Shown here: piece by piece, positions 42,818-51,498 of the stretch
Layout of the letters: each line of letters starts with the position of its first letter
Numbering within the stretch: position 1 is the first letter of the stretch
Assembly (NCBI RefSeq): GCF_000633395.1
Contig: NZ_AYMU01000010.1
Coordinates: 186,001-250,000, forward strand
Length of the DNA stretch: 64,000 bases
Origin: Pseudomonas sp. PH1b
GTDB lineage: Bacteria; Pseudomonadota; Gammaproteobacteria; Pseudomonadales; Pseudomonadaceae
Direction of reading: 5' to 3'
The notes under the pieces: model-generated
The model's database searches: none
Seen by the model: the letters and a program-made list of their open reading frames with translations, nothing else
Told to the model about the DNA's origin: nothing
Program-made: the position numbers and the translations under genes

Positions 42818-43048
42818 ATGACCGACACCCACACCGACCCGCTGCATGGCGTGACCCTGGAACAGATCCTCAAGGCGCTGGTGGAACACTACGAATGGTC
42901 GGGGCTGGCCGAGCGCATCGATATCCGCTGTTTCAAGAGCGATCCGAGCATCAAGTCGAGCCTGACCTTCCTGCGCAAGACGCCCTGGGCCCGGGAGAAA
43001 GTCGAGAAGCTCTATGTGAAGTTGCAGCGCACCAAGCGTCCACTCTGA
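42818..43048 (+). CDS. VF530 family (DUF2132) small DNA-binding protein
   Basis: A 76-residue protein starting MTDTHTDPLHGVTLEQILKA. It matches the VF530 family throughout: LVEHYEWSGLAERIDIRCFKSDPSIKSSLTFLRKTPWAREKVE is its hallmark. The structure of the Vibrio member suggests double-stranded DNA binding, but the role is unknown. The Pr6Pr-like gene starts 8 bp after the stop, so they are co-transcribed. Upstream in-frame codons are not conserved-looking and were excluded. Confidence 0.88.
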   Translation: MTDTHTDPLHGVTLEQILKALVEHYEWSGLAERIDIRCFKSDPSIKSSLTFLRKTPWAREKVEKLYVKLQRTKRPL

Positions 43049-43056
43049 GGAATCCC

Positions 43057-43725
43057 ATGGCCGGTGTATCGCTGCAGGGGCTGTTCAGCCGGCGCGGGCT
43101 GATTGCCATTGCCGCAGTGCTGGGTTGGCTGGGGCTGACGGTGCAGCTGTACCTGATCCTGCTGGTGCGCTGGGACGCCGGGGCCAGCCTGTTGGGCGGG
43201 CTGGTGAACTTCTTCAGTTTCTTCACCGTGCTCAGTAACACCCTGGTGGCCAGTGTGCTGACCTGTGCCCTGAACCTGCGGCTGTCCCGGGGTCAGGCCT
43301 TCATGCTCCAGCCCTGGGTCAGTGGCGGGGTGGCGGCGAGTATTGTGCTGGTGGGCCTGGCCTACAGCCTGCTGCTGCGTCACCTGTGGCATCCCCAGGG
43401 CTGGCAATGGCTGGCGGACGAGCTGCTGCATGATGTGATGCCGCTGCTGTTCCTGGTCTATTGGTGGTGCTGCGTACCCAAGGGCCGGTTACGCCTCAGG
43501 CACCTCGGGTGGTGGATGCTCTACCCGGTGGTGTATTTCGCCTACTTGCTGCTGCGCGGGCACTTGCTGGGGTTGTACCCCTATCCCTTTCTTGCCGTGG
43601 ACCGGCTGGGCTACCCCCAGGTATTGCTCAATGCCCTGGGGATACTGGCGGGATTCGTCCTGGTGTCCCTGATACTGCTGGACCTGGACCGCCGGCTGGG
43701 CAAACGTCCCCGCCGCGCCCCGTAG
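43057..43725 (+). CDS. Pr6Pr family membrane protein
   Basis: A 222-residue integral membrane protein with six helices, of the FAR-17a/AIG1-like Pr6Pr family. Typical residues are LVNFFSFFTVLSNTLVA (about 48-64) and the conserved histidines LLHDVMPLLFLVYW. Eukaryotic relatives (AIG1/ADTRP) are threonine hydrolases of fatty-acid esters and use a Thr and a His; a comparable pair could be the FFTVLSN threonine and the LLHD histidine, which is speculative. Its stop codon TAG (43723-43725) lies inside the first REP unit of the array that follows. Confidence 0.82.
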   Translation: MAGVSLQGLFSRRGLIAIAAVLGWLGLTVQLYLILLVRWDAGASLLGGLVNFFSFFTVLSNTLVASVLTCALNLRLSRGQAFMLQPWVSGGVAASIVLVGLAYSLLLRHLWHPQGWQWLADELLHDVMPLLFLVYWWCCVPKGRLRLRHLGWWMLYPVVYFAYLLLRGHLLGLYPYPFLAVDRLGYPQVLLNALGILAGFVLVSLILLDLDRRLGKRPRRAP

Positions 43726-44030
43726 GAGCCGGCTTGCCGGCGAAGGGGCCTTGCGACCGCTTTCGCTGGCAAGCCAGCTCTTACAAGAAGTGCATCCCCG
43801 CGATCCCGTAGGAGCCGGCTTGCCGGCGGAGGGGCCCTTGCGATCGCTTTCGCTGGCAAGCCAGCTCCTACAAGAAAGGCATCCCCGCGACCCCGTAGGA
43901 GCCGGCTTGCCGGCGAAGGGGGCCGTGCGACCGCTTTCGCTGGCAAGCCAGCTCCTACAAGAAAGGCATCCCCGCGATCCCGTAGGAGCCGGCTTGCCGG
44001 CGAAGGGGCCCTTGCGATCGCCTTCGCCTT
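43722..44030. repeat. tandem REP array, four units of about 87 bp
   Basis: Standard REP copies begin at 43722, 43808, 43895 and 43982, spaced 86-87 bp. Between them are three facing variant copies (TTCGCTGGCAAGCCAGC) and near-identical spacers (AAGGCATCCCCGCGA). This is a classic REP mosaic (BIME-like) and the largest in the window. Confidence 0.95.
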
Positions 44031-44055
44031 CGCCAGCGTCTGCAGCGGCGCGGGG

Positions 44056-44841
44056 TTATTCCTCTTCGCTGCCGTCCAGGCGCCAGTAGCCGGCAGCCTT
44101 GACGAATTCGTCGTTGAGCTGGTGCTCATCCAGCAACACTCGACGAACCTGGCGCGAAACTTTGCTCTCGGTGGCTACCCAGGCGTACAGCTTGCCTGGC
44201 GGGACCTGCAACTGACGCACGGTGCTGATCAGATCCTGGCCGCCGCCAGTGCGCTCGACCCAGATCACCTCGACCTCGGCGGCGCTCTGCAGCAGTTGGC
44301 GTTCGGCTCTGTCCTGCACTTCGATCACCGCCAGTACCTGGCGTCCGGCCGGCAGTTCCTCCAGGCGCCGGGCAATCGCGGGCAGGGCGGTTTCATCGCC
44401 GATCAGCAAATAGCTGTCGAAGATATCCGGCACCACCATCGAGCCCCGTGGGCCGCCGATGTGCAGGTACTGGCCGGGTTCGGCCTGCTCGGCCCAGGTC
44501 GAGGCAGGACCGTCGCCGTGAAGGACGAAGTCGATGTCCAGCTCGCCCAGTTCCAGGTCATAGCGCCGCGGGGTGTAGTCGCGCATGGCGGGCATTGGCC
44601 CGCTGTCCTTGCCCGGGCCCAGTACCAGGGTTTCCAGGGCGGCTTGCTGTTCGGCGTTCTCGGGGAACAGCAGCTTCACATGATCGTCGCTGCCCAGGCT
44701 GATGAACCCGGCCAGCTCTGGCCCGCCAAGGGTGATGCGGCGCATGCGCGGGGTCAGGTCGACGACGCGCAAGACCTTCAGGCGCCGGCGCTTGATCTCG
44801 TGCATGACCCGGTGAATGGACAGTTCTGGGGTTGCAGTCAT
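44056..44841 (-). CDS. siderophore-interacting protein / NADPH-dependent ferric-chelate reductase
   Basis: A 261-residue flavoprotein of the ViuB/YqjH (SIP) family. The FAD-binding barrel has the motif MRDYTPRRYD (about 86-95) and HIGGPRGSMVV. The NADPH-binding half includes SYLLIGDETALPAIARRLEELP and AWVATESKVSRQVRRVLL. It reduces ferric siderophores in the cytoplasm to free iron. It overlaps the upstream PadR regulator by 4 bp, so they are co-translated. In E. coli the same gene pair (yqjH-yqjI) is divergent and responds to iron and nickel. Confidence 0.92.
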   Translation of the reverse strand: MTATPELSIHRVMHEIKRRRLKVLRVVDLTPRMRRITLGGPELAGFISLGSDDHVKLLFPENAEQQAALETLVLGPGKDSGPMPAMRDYTPRRYDLELGELDIDFVLHGDGPASTWAEQAEPGQYLHIGGPRGSMVVPDIFDSYLLIGDETALPAIARRLEELPAGRQVLAVIEVQDRAERQLLQSAAEVEVIWVERTGGGQDLISTVRQLQVPPGKLYAWVATESKVSRQVRRVLLDEHQLNDEFVKAAGYWRLDGSEEE

Positions 44842-45416
44842 TCGGATTTCTCCTGGGCAGAGTGGCTGACAGGACCATCGACAATGGCCTTGGCGGTATT
44901 GTTGAGCAGGTCGCGCACCCGGAGGATTTCTTCCGGGGTCCAGCGGCCGTGGTGCATGTGCAGGGCATGGCGCAGGTTGTGCACCGCCTCATGGATTTGT
45001 GCCGGACGATCATGGCCGCCCAGGGAACGCTTGCTGACCTCGATGCGCATCCGCACACCCTCCAGGGCAATCGCCTGCTCCTGCAGGGACAGACGACCGG
45101 CGTCGGTCACGCTGTAGCTTTTTTTTCCGCCAGCGGCATCGCCCTGGATCATTTCGCTTTCTTCAAGAAAGGTCAGGGTCGGGTAGATGACTCCAGGGCT
45201 GGGGCTGTAGGCGCCATCGAACATGCCTTCGATCTGGCGGATCAGGTCGTAGCCGTGGCAAGGCTGCTCGGCGATCAACGCCAGCAGCAGCAGTTTCAAG
45301 TCACCGGGGGCAAACACCCGGGGACCGCGGCCGCCGCGTTCGCGACCGGGGCGGCGTTCAAAACCGTCGTGGCTGTCACCGTGTTCGCGGTGGGAATGGG
45401 GGTGGTGCTCTCTCAT
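44838..45416 (-). CDS. PadR-family regulator, YqjI-like
   Basis: A 192-residue PadR winged-helix repressor. Its N-terminus is rich in His and charged residues (HHPHSHREHGDSH), as in the nickel-responsive YqjI of E. coli. The PadR domain is LKLLLLALIAEQPCHGYDLIRQIEGMFDGAYSPSPGVIYPTLTFLEE. The gene is first in an operon with the ferric reductase. A perfect palindrome sits 33 bp upstream and is the probable autoregulatory site. Nickel or iron sensing is inferred from YqjI. Confidence 0.88.
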   Translation of the reverse strand: MREHHPHSHREHGDSHDGFERRPGRERGGRGPRVFAPGDLKLLLLALIAEQPCHGYDLIRQIEGMFDGAYSPSPGVIYPTLTFLEESEMIQGDAAGGKKSYSVTDAGRLSLQEQAIALEGVRMRIEVSKRSLGGHDRPAQIHEAVHNLRHALHMHHGRWTPEEILRVRDLLNNTAKAIVDGPVSHSAQEKSE

Positions 45417-45448
45417 TTTCTCTTCTCCGTCGTGATTTAGACATAACT

Positions 45449-45462
45449 TAAGATATATCTTA
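45449..45462. promoter_or_regulatory. PadR (YqjI-like) operator candidate
   Basis: A perfect 14-bp palindrome TAAGATATATCTTA lies 33 bp upstream of the padR ATG, in otherwise GC-rich sequence. PadR-family repressors bind AT-rich palindromes near their own promoter. Confidence 0.75.
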
Positions 45463-45686
45463 TTGGCGACGCAAGCAGTTCTACGCCGAGCGAGGCTGCC
45501 GTTTGTCGGAGACGAAAAAGCGCAGAGGAAGGAGTGAAGGCCGAGGGTGTTATCGCAAGGAACGCCAGGCCTCAGGCAGGCTGCGGCCTCCAGACCGCTG
45601 CAGGCATGGCGTACTGCCGGGCCCCGGAGGGGCTCGGCAGATTTTCAAGAACCGCACGATCCCTTGGCTACGAGACAGTCCAGGGT

Positions 45687-48600
45687 TCAGCGCTGGGCAA
45701 GGCTCCCCAGGCATTGAGTGGCGCTGCCTGGCTGCAGGTAGGGCATGAGGATCGGTGCCATGCCCTTGAGGACTTGCACCGGCAATGCCGAGGTGAACTT
45801 GAAGGCCTGGGCCGAGGCCCCAGGGACATAGGCGGTGAGGGTGCCGAAATGGTGCTCACCGATATAGAACACGAAGGTGGCGGTGCGGTTGATCGACTTC
45901 GAACTCAGTACCCGGCCTCCGGCGCCAATGGCCTCGATGCGGTTGTCGCCGGTGCCGGTCTTGCCGCCCATGGCCAGCGCGGTGCCGTCGGCCAGCTTGA
46001 AGCTCCCGGCCACGCGTTTCGCGGTGCCGGCATCCACCACTTGCGACAGGGCGCCGCGTAGCGCTGTGGCCACCTCCGAGGGCATCACTCGCTTGCCTTT
46101 GTCCGGGTCGTTGCTCAAGCGGGTTTCATAGGGTGTGCCGGCGGCGAAATGCAGGCTGTCGATGCGCAAGGTCGGCAGGCGTACGCCGTCGTTGAGGATG
46201 GTCCCCACCAACTCGGCCAGGGCCGCCGGACGGTCGCCGGAGCTGCCGATGGCGGTGGCCAGGGAGGGCACCAGGTGGTCGAAGGGATAACCGACGCTCT
46301 GCCAGCGCTGGTGGATATCGAGGAACGCTTCGATCTCCAGCATGGTGCGGATGCGGCTGTCCCGGGCGCTGCGGTGGCGGCTCTTGAACAGCCAGCTGTA
46401 GACCTCCTGGCGCTCGAACTCGCTGGCCTTGACGATCTGGCTGAAGGTGGCGTCGGGGTTGCTCATCAGGTAGCCCAGCAGCCACAGGTCCAGGGGGTGG
46501 ACCTTGGCGATGTAGCCCTGGTCCGGCAGGTTGTAGGCCCCAGGGCCGTAGCTGGCATAGAGCTTGTCCAGGCGTTCATCGGTGAGCTTTTCGCTGACCT
46601 TGGCGTTTTTCATGTGGGCTCGGACAAAGCGGTTGAAGCTCTCCTGGCTGGCGTCCGGCAGCAGGTAGCGGTGCACGGCGGCGAGGCGGATCGCCGTGGG
46701 GTGCAGGCTGTCGAGGAAGGTTTCCAGGCGCGCTTGAGTGTCCTTGTTGCGGTACTTTTTCCAAAAGCGCAGCAGGAACGAAGTGCCTTCGCGGTCAGCG
46801 AAGCGTGCCAGGTATTCCTGGCGCCGCGGGTCCTGGTCGTCCTTGAGCAATTCGGCGCTGCTGCTGTCGCCGCCATAGGTGCTGTAGCGCACCAGGTCAC
46901 GCATCAGGCGAATGAATGGCAGGTTGATGGATTCGCGCAAGGCATCGCGCAGGGTAGGGCTACGGCCGTTGTCCTCATTGCGAAAGTTGTGGAAGTGATG
47001 GACCCCGCCGCCGGTGAAGAAGGCCTCACCGGGGCTCGCGGAGTAGGTGCGGTTCAGGGCCGCATCGAGCATTTTCGGCAGGCTGCGGTCGCTGTTCTGC
47101 ATCAGGTAGTCGAGGGACCAGCGGCTCAGGCGGTCCTGATCGTTCACCGCTACCTTTTTCAACTGTGCGGGTGTTTGCCCGGCGTACTTGTCGTGCAGTT
47201 CGGAAATGATCTGCAGGTAGGTGGTCAGCACCCGCAGCTTGGCGGTCGACCCCAGCTCCAGCTTGCTGCCCTCGTTGATATCGAACGGCTGGTCGGTGCT
47301 GTCGGTTTGTACCCGCACCCGCGAGCCGTCGGGGGTGAGTTCGAACAGGGTGAAGCTGTAGCGCACCTGGGTGGTGCTCGAAGGCGTCAGCAGCCGTTCG
47401 CCGAGCACCCCGACCTGGGCGGCGAAAGCCGGATCGGCGAGGTGCTTGAGGTACTCGGTGGCCTGGCGTTGCAGGTCGCTCTGCAAAGTGCTGGTGGCGG
47501 ACAGGTCGAGACGGTCCAGGTCATACAGCGGACGATTGAGCAGCGCTGCCAGGCGACTGCGAGCGACGCTGATGCCCTTGTTGGTCTCGATCGGCTGCAG
47601 GGTCGGCTGCTGCTGCCAGTCGCGGTACGTCACCTTGCTGGCCAGGGCTGCGGCAGTCAGGGCGGGATCTATGACATTGTTCTGCGCCAGCAGGCGGATA
47701 TGGCTGTCGGTCAGGTCGGCGAGTTCGGCGTGCCCCTTGGCCAGGTAATGGGACGGACGACGCTGGGCGATCATCAGCGACAGCACCTGGCGCAAGGCCA
47801 GCCCGCGCTGAGCCAGGCTCTTCGAGTCACTGGCGGTGCTGGCCAGGGCCTGGTTGACCTGATCGAAGTCGGCGCCGTACCAGACCCGCAGGCCTTCGGC
47901 CATGCCATGCACTTCGCCGTGTCCGGGAACGGCCGACAGCGGCACGCTGTTGAGGTAGTCACGGACGATCCGGCGTCGGGCTTGCAGGGTTTCGGGGCCG
48001 TCCTGGTAGGCGCGCACGCTGGCGGAGATCATCTGGCGGATTTTCTCGCCACCAGACGCCGTCAAGCCATCCGGCGAATGCCGGTATTTTTCCAGCTGGG
48101 TGGCCAGGGTGCTGCCGCCGGCGGTTTGCCCGGGCAGGTGCAGGAGCCTGGCCACCTGGGACCAGGCCGCCTTGGCGAAGCGCGGCCAGTCCACCGCCGG
48201 GTTGGCCTGGCCCAGTCTGGGGTCCAGCAGGTCGCGGTTCTCGATGAACAGCAGACTGTGCACCACCAGCGGTGGAATGCTGGCAAAGGTCGAATACAGC
48301 TGTTGCGGGTACTTGAACTGGTACAGCGGTGCGGCGCGGCAATCGGTGATGGACAGGCCAGCCTGGATCTTCTCGGTATAGGGCACGAAAAAGCCGCTCT
48401 TGCTGTAGTCCATCAGCGCCGGGGAAAAACGCGTCTGGGCGTCGATCAGGTAACCGCGCTTGAGCAGGCGTGGCAGGAACTCGCCCAGGGCGCTATAGCC
48501 CAGGCGCCGATCGAAGGGCCCGGCTCCCGGATAGAAGATGGCATCACTGGGACCTGGTTGCAGGGAGTAGCTCAGCTCACTGGCGAGCTTGCTGAACTCC

Positions 48601-48809
48601 CGGGCCTGGAGTTTCGAGGTGCGCATTTCGCGGGTGGCGGCGACACCCAGGGCAATCAGCGCGATCAGCAGCAACAGCCAGAACAGGCGCCAGGCGTACC
48701 GCCGGGGTTTGGAGGTTTTGGGTGAAGGCGCTTCGTCCTCGCTGTGGTCTGGCGCTGCGTTCTTACGCGAATCGGTCTGCCACAAAGCGCCCATAGTCGA
48801 TTGATCCAT
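45687..48809 (-). CDS. divergent class A penicillin-binding protein (transglycosylase/transpeptidase)
   Basis: A 1040-residue membrane protein. After a cytoplasmic tail and one helix (about 41-58) comes a GT51 transglycosylase domain with LLFIENRDLLD (catalytic Glu) and GGSTLATQLEK. A transpeptidase domain follows with SxxK (Ser521 in GSTAK), SxN (RESINLPF) and KTG (GGKTGTGDN). The GT51 motif differs from the usual EDxxFxxHxG: the second acidic residue is Asn and the His is absent. It is longer than PBP1a/1b by 150-250 residues. Probably a specialised peptidoglycan synthase; the exact role is unknown. Confidence 0.88.
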   Translation of the reverse strand: MDQSTMGALWQTDSRKNAAPDHSEDEAPSPKTSKPRRYAWRLFWLLLLIALIALGVAATREMRTSKLQAREFSKLASELSYSLQPGPSDAIFYPGAGPFDRRLGYSALGEFLPRLLKRGYLIDAQTRFSPALMDYSKSGFFVPYTEKIQAGLSITDCRAAPLYQFKYPQQLYSTFASIPPLVVHSLLFIENRDLLDPRLGQANPAVDWPRFAKAAWSQVARLLHLPGQTAGGSTLATQLEKYRHSPDGLTASGGEKIRQMISASVRAYQDGPETLQARRRIVRDYLNSVPLSAVPGHGEVHGMAEGLRVWYGADFDQVNQALASTASDSKSLAQRGLALRQVLSLMIAQRRPSHYLAKGHAELADLTDSHIRLLAQNNVIDPALTAAALASKVTYRDWQQQPTLQPIETNKGISVARSRLAALLNRPLYDLDRLDLSATSTLQSDLQRQATEYLKHLADPAFAAQVGVLGERLLTPSSTTQVRYSFTLFELTPDGSRVRVQTDSTDQPFDINEGSKLELGSTAKLRVLTTYLQIISELHDKYAGQTPAQLKKVAVNDQDRLSRWSLDYLMQNSDRSLPKMLDAALNRTYSASPGEAFFTGGGVHHFHNFRNEDNGRSPTLRDALRESINLPFIRLMRDLVRYSTYGGDSSSAELLKDDQDPRRQEYLARFADREGTSFLLRFWKKYRNKDTQARLETFLDSLHPTAIRLAAVHRYLLPDASQESFNRFVRAHMKNAKVSEKLTDERLDKLYASYGPGAYNLPDQGYIAKVHPLDLWLLGYLMSNPDATFSQIVKASEFERQEVYSWLFKSRHRSARDSRIRTMLEIEAFLDIHQRWQSVGYPFDHLVPSLATAIGSSGDRPAALAELVGTILNDGVRLPTLRIDSLHFAAGTPYETRLSNDPDKGKRVMPSEVATALRGALSQVVDAGTAKRVAGSFKLADGTALAMGGKTGTGDNRIEAIGAGGRVLSSKSINRTATFVFYIGEHHFGTLTAYVPGASAQAFKFTSALPVQVLKGMAPILMPYLQPGSATQCLGSLAQR

Positions 48810-49372
48810 TCACGCAGATTGATCGGACTTGCCTGAAGCTTAGACGGTGCTGGCGGCCGGTGAATAAATTGTGAAAACGACGCGGCCCTGCTGCTGTGGC
48901 CAGGGAGCGTGCTCCCGCCGGCCTGCGCAGCGGCCCTGAAGCCAGCCAGCGTGGTCTCCCCGACAGAACGCGCGCTCAGGTTTGCGCCTGCTGCGCAGCC
49001 GAACGGGAACACGCTCCCAGGCCACAGGCTAGAGGCTTTTGCCAGGTAAATACGCCCTAGGTAGGGGCATGACGATGCACCGGGGCTGTGCAATACTCGC
49101 GGCCCTTTCCGAGTGAAGTTTCAGGGCAAAAAGCAGGTAATGCTTCTCCGTGAAAGCGGTATTTGCCGAGATTTCTCTCTGAATTTAGCTGCTTATAGAG
49201 TGAAAAGCCCTGTCGGGAGCTTTTTATACTGCGCACCCCGCTGATCTGGCAGGTTTTGTCCTACAGACGCACCGTCCCACAAGGCCGGTCCGGTTGAGCA
49301 GGCTTCGGCTATCCGCCGTGGCTTCGAAGACTCGGTGGTTCATATCCAATAACAAAATGAGGTTGTATCTCT
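48810..49372. other. intergenic region: long inverted repeat and permease leader
   Basis: About 560 bp without a gene. The left part holds the long inverted repeat 48894-49027. The right part includes a possible -10 TATACT (49225-49230) with no clear -35, within a leader of about 140 nt before the permease ATG. Confidence 0.6.
48894..49027. repeat. 134-bp inverted-repeat element, not REP
   Basis: Terminal arms of 24 bp at 48894-48917 and 49004-49027 match at 22 of 24 positions (core GGGAGCGTG). Inner arms around CTGCGCAGC also pair. It does not share the REP core and may be a different repeat family or a degenerate short mobile element. Confidence 0.75.
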
Positions 49373-50788
49373 ATGCCAGTTGGCAACCAACTGCCCCACG
49401 GCGAGACCGCTAACGGCGGCCCGCTGAAACGCGAACTCGGCGAACGGCATATTCGCTTGATGGCGCTTGGCGCCTGTATCGGCGTCGGCCTGTTCCTCGG
49501 CTCGGCCAAGGCCATCGAGATGGCCGGTCCGGCCATCATGCTGTCCTACATCATCGGCGGCCTGGCGATCCTGGTGATCATGCGCGCTCTCGGCGAGATG
49601 GCGGTGCACAACCCGGTCGCCGGCTCCTTCAGTCGCTACGCACAGGACTACCTGGGCCCGTTGGCGGGCTTTCTCACCGGCTGGAACTACTGGTTCCTGT
49701 GGCTGGTGACCTGCGTCGCGGAAATCACCGCGGTGGCGGTGTACATGGGCATCTGGTTCCCTGATGTGCCGCGCTGGATCTGGGCCCTGGCGGCCCTGGT
49801 GAGCATGGGCTCGATCAACCTGATCGCGGTCAAGGCCTTCGGTGAGTTCGAGTTCTGGTTCGCCCTGATCAAGATCGTCACCATCATCGCCATGGTGGTC
49901 GGCGGCATCGGCATCATCGCTTTCGGTTTCGGCAATGACGGCGTGGCCCTGGGGATTTCCAACCTGTGGACCCACGGCGGCTTCATGCCCAATGGCGTGA
50001 CCGGCGTGCTGATGTCCCTGCAGATGGTGATGTTTGCCTACCTGGGCGTAGAGATGATCGGCCTCACCGCCGGTGAAGCGCGCAACCCGCAGAAGACCAT
50101 TCCCAATGCCATCGGCTCGGTGTTCTGGCGCATCCTGCTGTTCTACGTGGGCGCGCTGTTCGTGATCCTGTCGATCTACCCGTGGAACGAAATCGGCACC
50201 CAGGGCAGCCCCTTCGTGATGACCTTCGAGCGTCTGGGGATCAAGACCGCCGCCGGGATCATCAACTTCGTGGTGATCACTGCGGCGCTGTCGTCCTGCA
50301 ACGGCGGCATCTTCAGCACCGGGCGCATGCTCTACAGCCTGGCGCAGAATGGCCAGGCCCCGGCCGGTTTTGCCAAGACCTCGAGCAACGGCGTGCCGCG
50401 TCGGGCCCTGCTGCTGTCGATCTTCGCCCTGTTGCTGGGGGTGTTGATGAACTACCTGGTGCCGGAGAAGGTGTTCGTCTGGGTGACGTCCATCGCCACC
50501 TTCGGTGCGATCTGGACCTGGGTGATGATCCTTCTGGCCCAGCTCAAGTTCCGCAAGGGGCTGAGCCCGGCCGAGCGTGCCGGCCTGAAATACCGCATGT
50601 GGCTGTACCCGATCAGTTCCTACCTGGCCCTGGCGTTCCTGGTGCTGGTGGTGGGGCTGATGGCCTACTTCCCGGATACCCGCGTGGCGCTGTACATCGG
50701 CCCGGCATTCCTGGTGCTGCTGACGGCGTTGTTCTACCTGTTCAAGCTGCAGCCGACCAATGCCCAGCCAGCGCGCTCGGCGTCGTAA
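49373..50788 (+). CDS. amino-acid permease, AAT (APC) family, ProY-like
   Basis: A 471-residue amino-acid/proton symporter with 12 helices. The family start GGPLKRELGERHIRLMALGACIGVGLFLGSAKAIEMAGPA and the motif GEARNPQKTIPNAI are typical of the proline-specific ProY / histidine HutT group. Substrate cannot be decided from sequence. It has a long leader and a strong terminator after it. Confidence 0.92.
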   Translation: MPVGNQLPHGETANGGPLKRELGERHIRLMALGACIGVGLFLGSAKAIEMAGPAIMLSYIIGGLAILVIMRALGEMAVHNPVAGSFSRYAQDYLGPLAGFLTGWNYWFLWLVTCVAEITAVAVYMGIWFPDVPRWIWALAALVSMGSINLIAVKAFGEFEFWFALIKIVTIIAMVVGGIGIIAFGFGNDGVALGISNLWTHGGFMPNGVTGVLMSLQMVMFAYLGVEMIGLTAGEARNPQKTIPNAIGSVFWRILLFYVGALFVILSIYPWNEIGTQGSPFVMTFERLGIKTAAGIINFVVITAALSSCNGGIFSTGRMLYSLAQNGQAPAGFAKTSSNGVPRRALLLSIFALLLGVLMNYLVPEKVFVWVTSIATFGAIWTWVMILLAQLKFRKGLSPAERAGLKYRMWLYPISSYLALAFLVLVVGLMAYFPDTRVALYIGPAFLVLLTALFYLFKLQPTNAQPARSAS

Positions 50789-50845
50789 CGGGCGGCCCGC
50801 AGAGGCTCCTGGTTTGAGCCGCCCGGGCTGAAGCCCGGGATGAAG

Positions 50846-50882
50846 AATCCGGCGCCCCGCAAGGGCCGCCGGATTTTTTTTG
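50846..50882 (+). terminator. intrinsic terminator after the permease
   Basis: A 9-bp stem (AATCCGGCG with CGCCGGATT) with an inner CCC/GGG extension around GCAA is followed by seven more T's. A GC-only hairpin (CCCGGGCTGAAGCCCGGG) lies just upstream at 50822-50839. Confidence 0.9.
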
Positions 50883-50890
50883 CTCCCCGG

Positions 50891-51490
50891 TCAGCCGCCC
50901 AGGGTGCCGCTGGTGTCGGTGTCGAAGACCGCCTTGGCCTGGCGGGCCAGGGGGGCCAGCAAGGCCAGCAAGCTTGCCTCGTCATGCAATGGCCGGGACG
51001 CCAGCTGCGGCGGGGTGGGTTCGATGGGCAGCAGCACATCTTCAGCGTCTGCGTGCAGCCAGATTGCCGTGACCTGCAGTGCCGGGACGAACAGCAAGCG
51101 CAGCTCATAGGATTTGCCCTGCAACGAGGCGGTGTTTTCCGCGAGGTTCAGGGCCCTGACCGCCGACGTGGCCAGGGCGCCGTGGTTCAGCGCCGAGAAA
51201 TCCAGCGTGCCGGCGGCCTCGGTCAACTGTGCATCGGCGATCGACAGGCCGCCGGCGAACACCAGGTAATGCCAGTCGCCCACCTGGGCCTGGGCCAGGC
51301 CATGGCCACTGCTCAGGTCTTCCAGGCTCAGGGCGTAGCCCCGGAACCCCTGGGACAGGCTCAAGTGGCCGCTGCGGGCACGGGTAAAACCATGGTTGAC
51401 GCCGAAGCCCTGGGTTTGCAGGGCTGCCTGCAGCGCGGGTTGCAGTTGCTGGACGCCAGTGGCAGGCGCCTTGGGGTAAGTCAGTTGCAT
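50891..51490 (-). CDS. unknown protein paired with the papain-like peptidase
   Basis: A 199-residue soluble protein, ATG at 51490, 8 bp after the stop of the cysteine peptidase, so the two are one operon. It has an N-terminal helical part (VQQLQPALQAALQTQG) and a series of beta strands (SGHLSLSQGFRGYALSLEDL, WHYLVFAGGLSIAD, YELRLLFVPALQVTAIWLH). No cysteine, signal peptide or known motif. I do not recognise it. It could be a substrate, inhibitor/immunity protein, or chaperone of the peptidase; none is shown. Confidence 0.72.
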   Translation of the reverse strand: MQLTYPKAPATGVQQLQPALQAALQTQGFGVNHGFTRARSGHLSLSQGFRGYALSLEDLSSGHGLAQAQVGDWHYLVFAGGLSIADAQLTEAAGTLDFSALNHGALATSAVRALNLAENTASLQGKSYELRLLFVPALQVTAIWLHADAEDVLLPIEPTPPQLASRPLHDEASLLALLAPLARQAKAVFDTDTSGTLGG

Positions 51491-51498
51491 GACGCCTC

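Noticed and set aside
43722..44030. CRISPR-like array
   Set aside because: Units are about 87 bp, spacers are nearly identical, and each repeat has the REP palindrome; no cas genes are nearby.
45534..45686. Small plus-strand gene between the PadR regulator and the PBP
   Set aside because: The frame continues as an antisense reading of the PBP 3' end and lacks a ribosome site or protein-like pattern.
46149..48725. 858-codon open frame opposite the penicillin-binding protein
   Set aside because: Shadow of the PBP gene, whose catalytic motifs are intact on the minus strand.
49201..49230. Strong sigma70 promoter for the permease
   Set aside because: A TATACT -10 is present but no acceptable -35 lies at 16-18 bp, so it was mentioned only in the intergenic entry.
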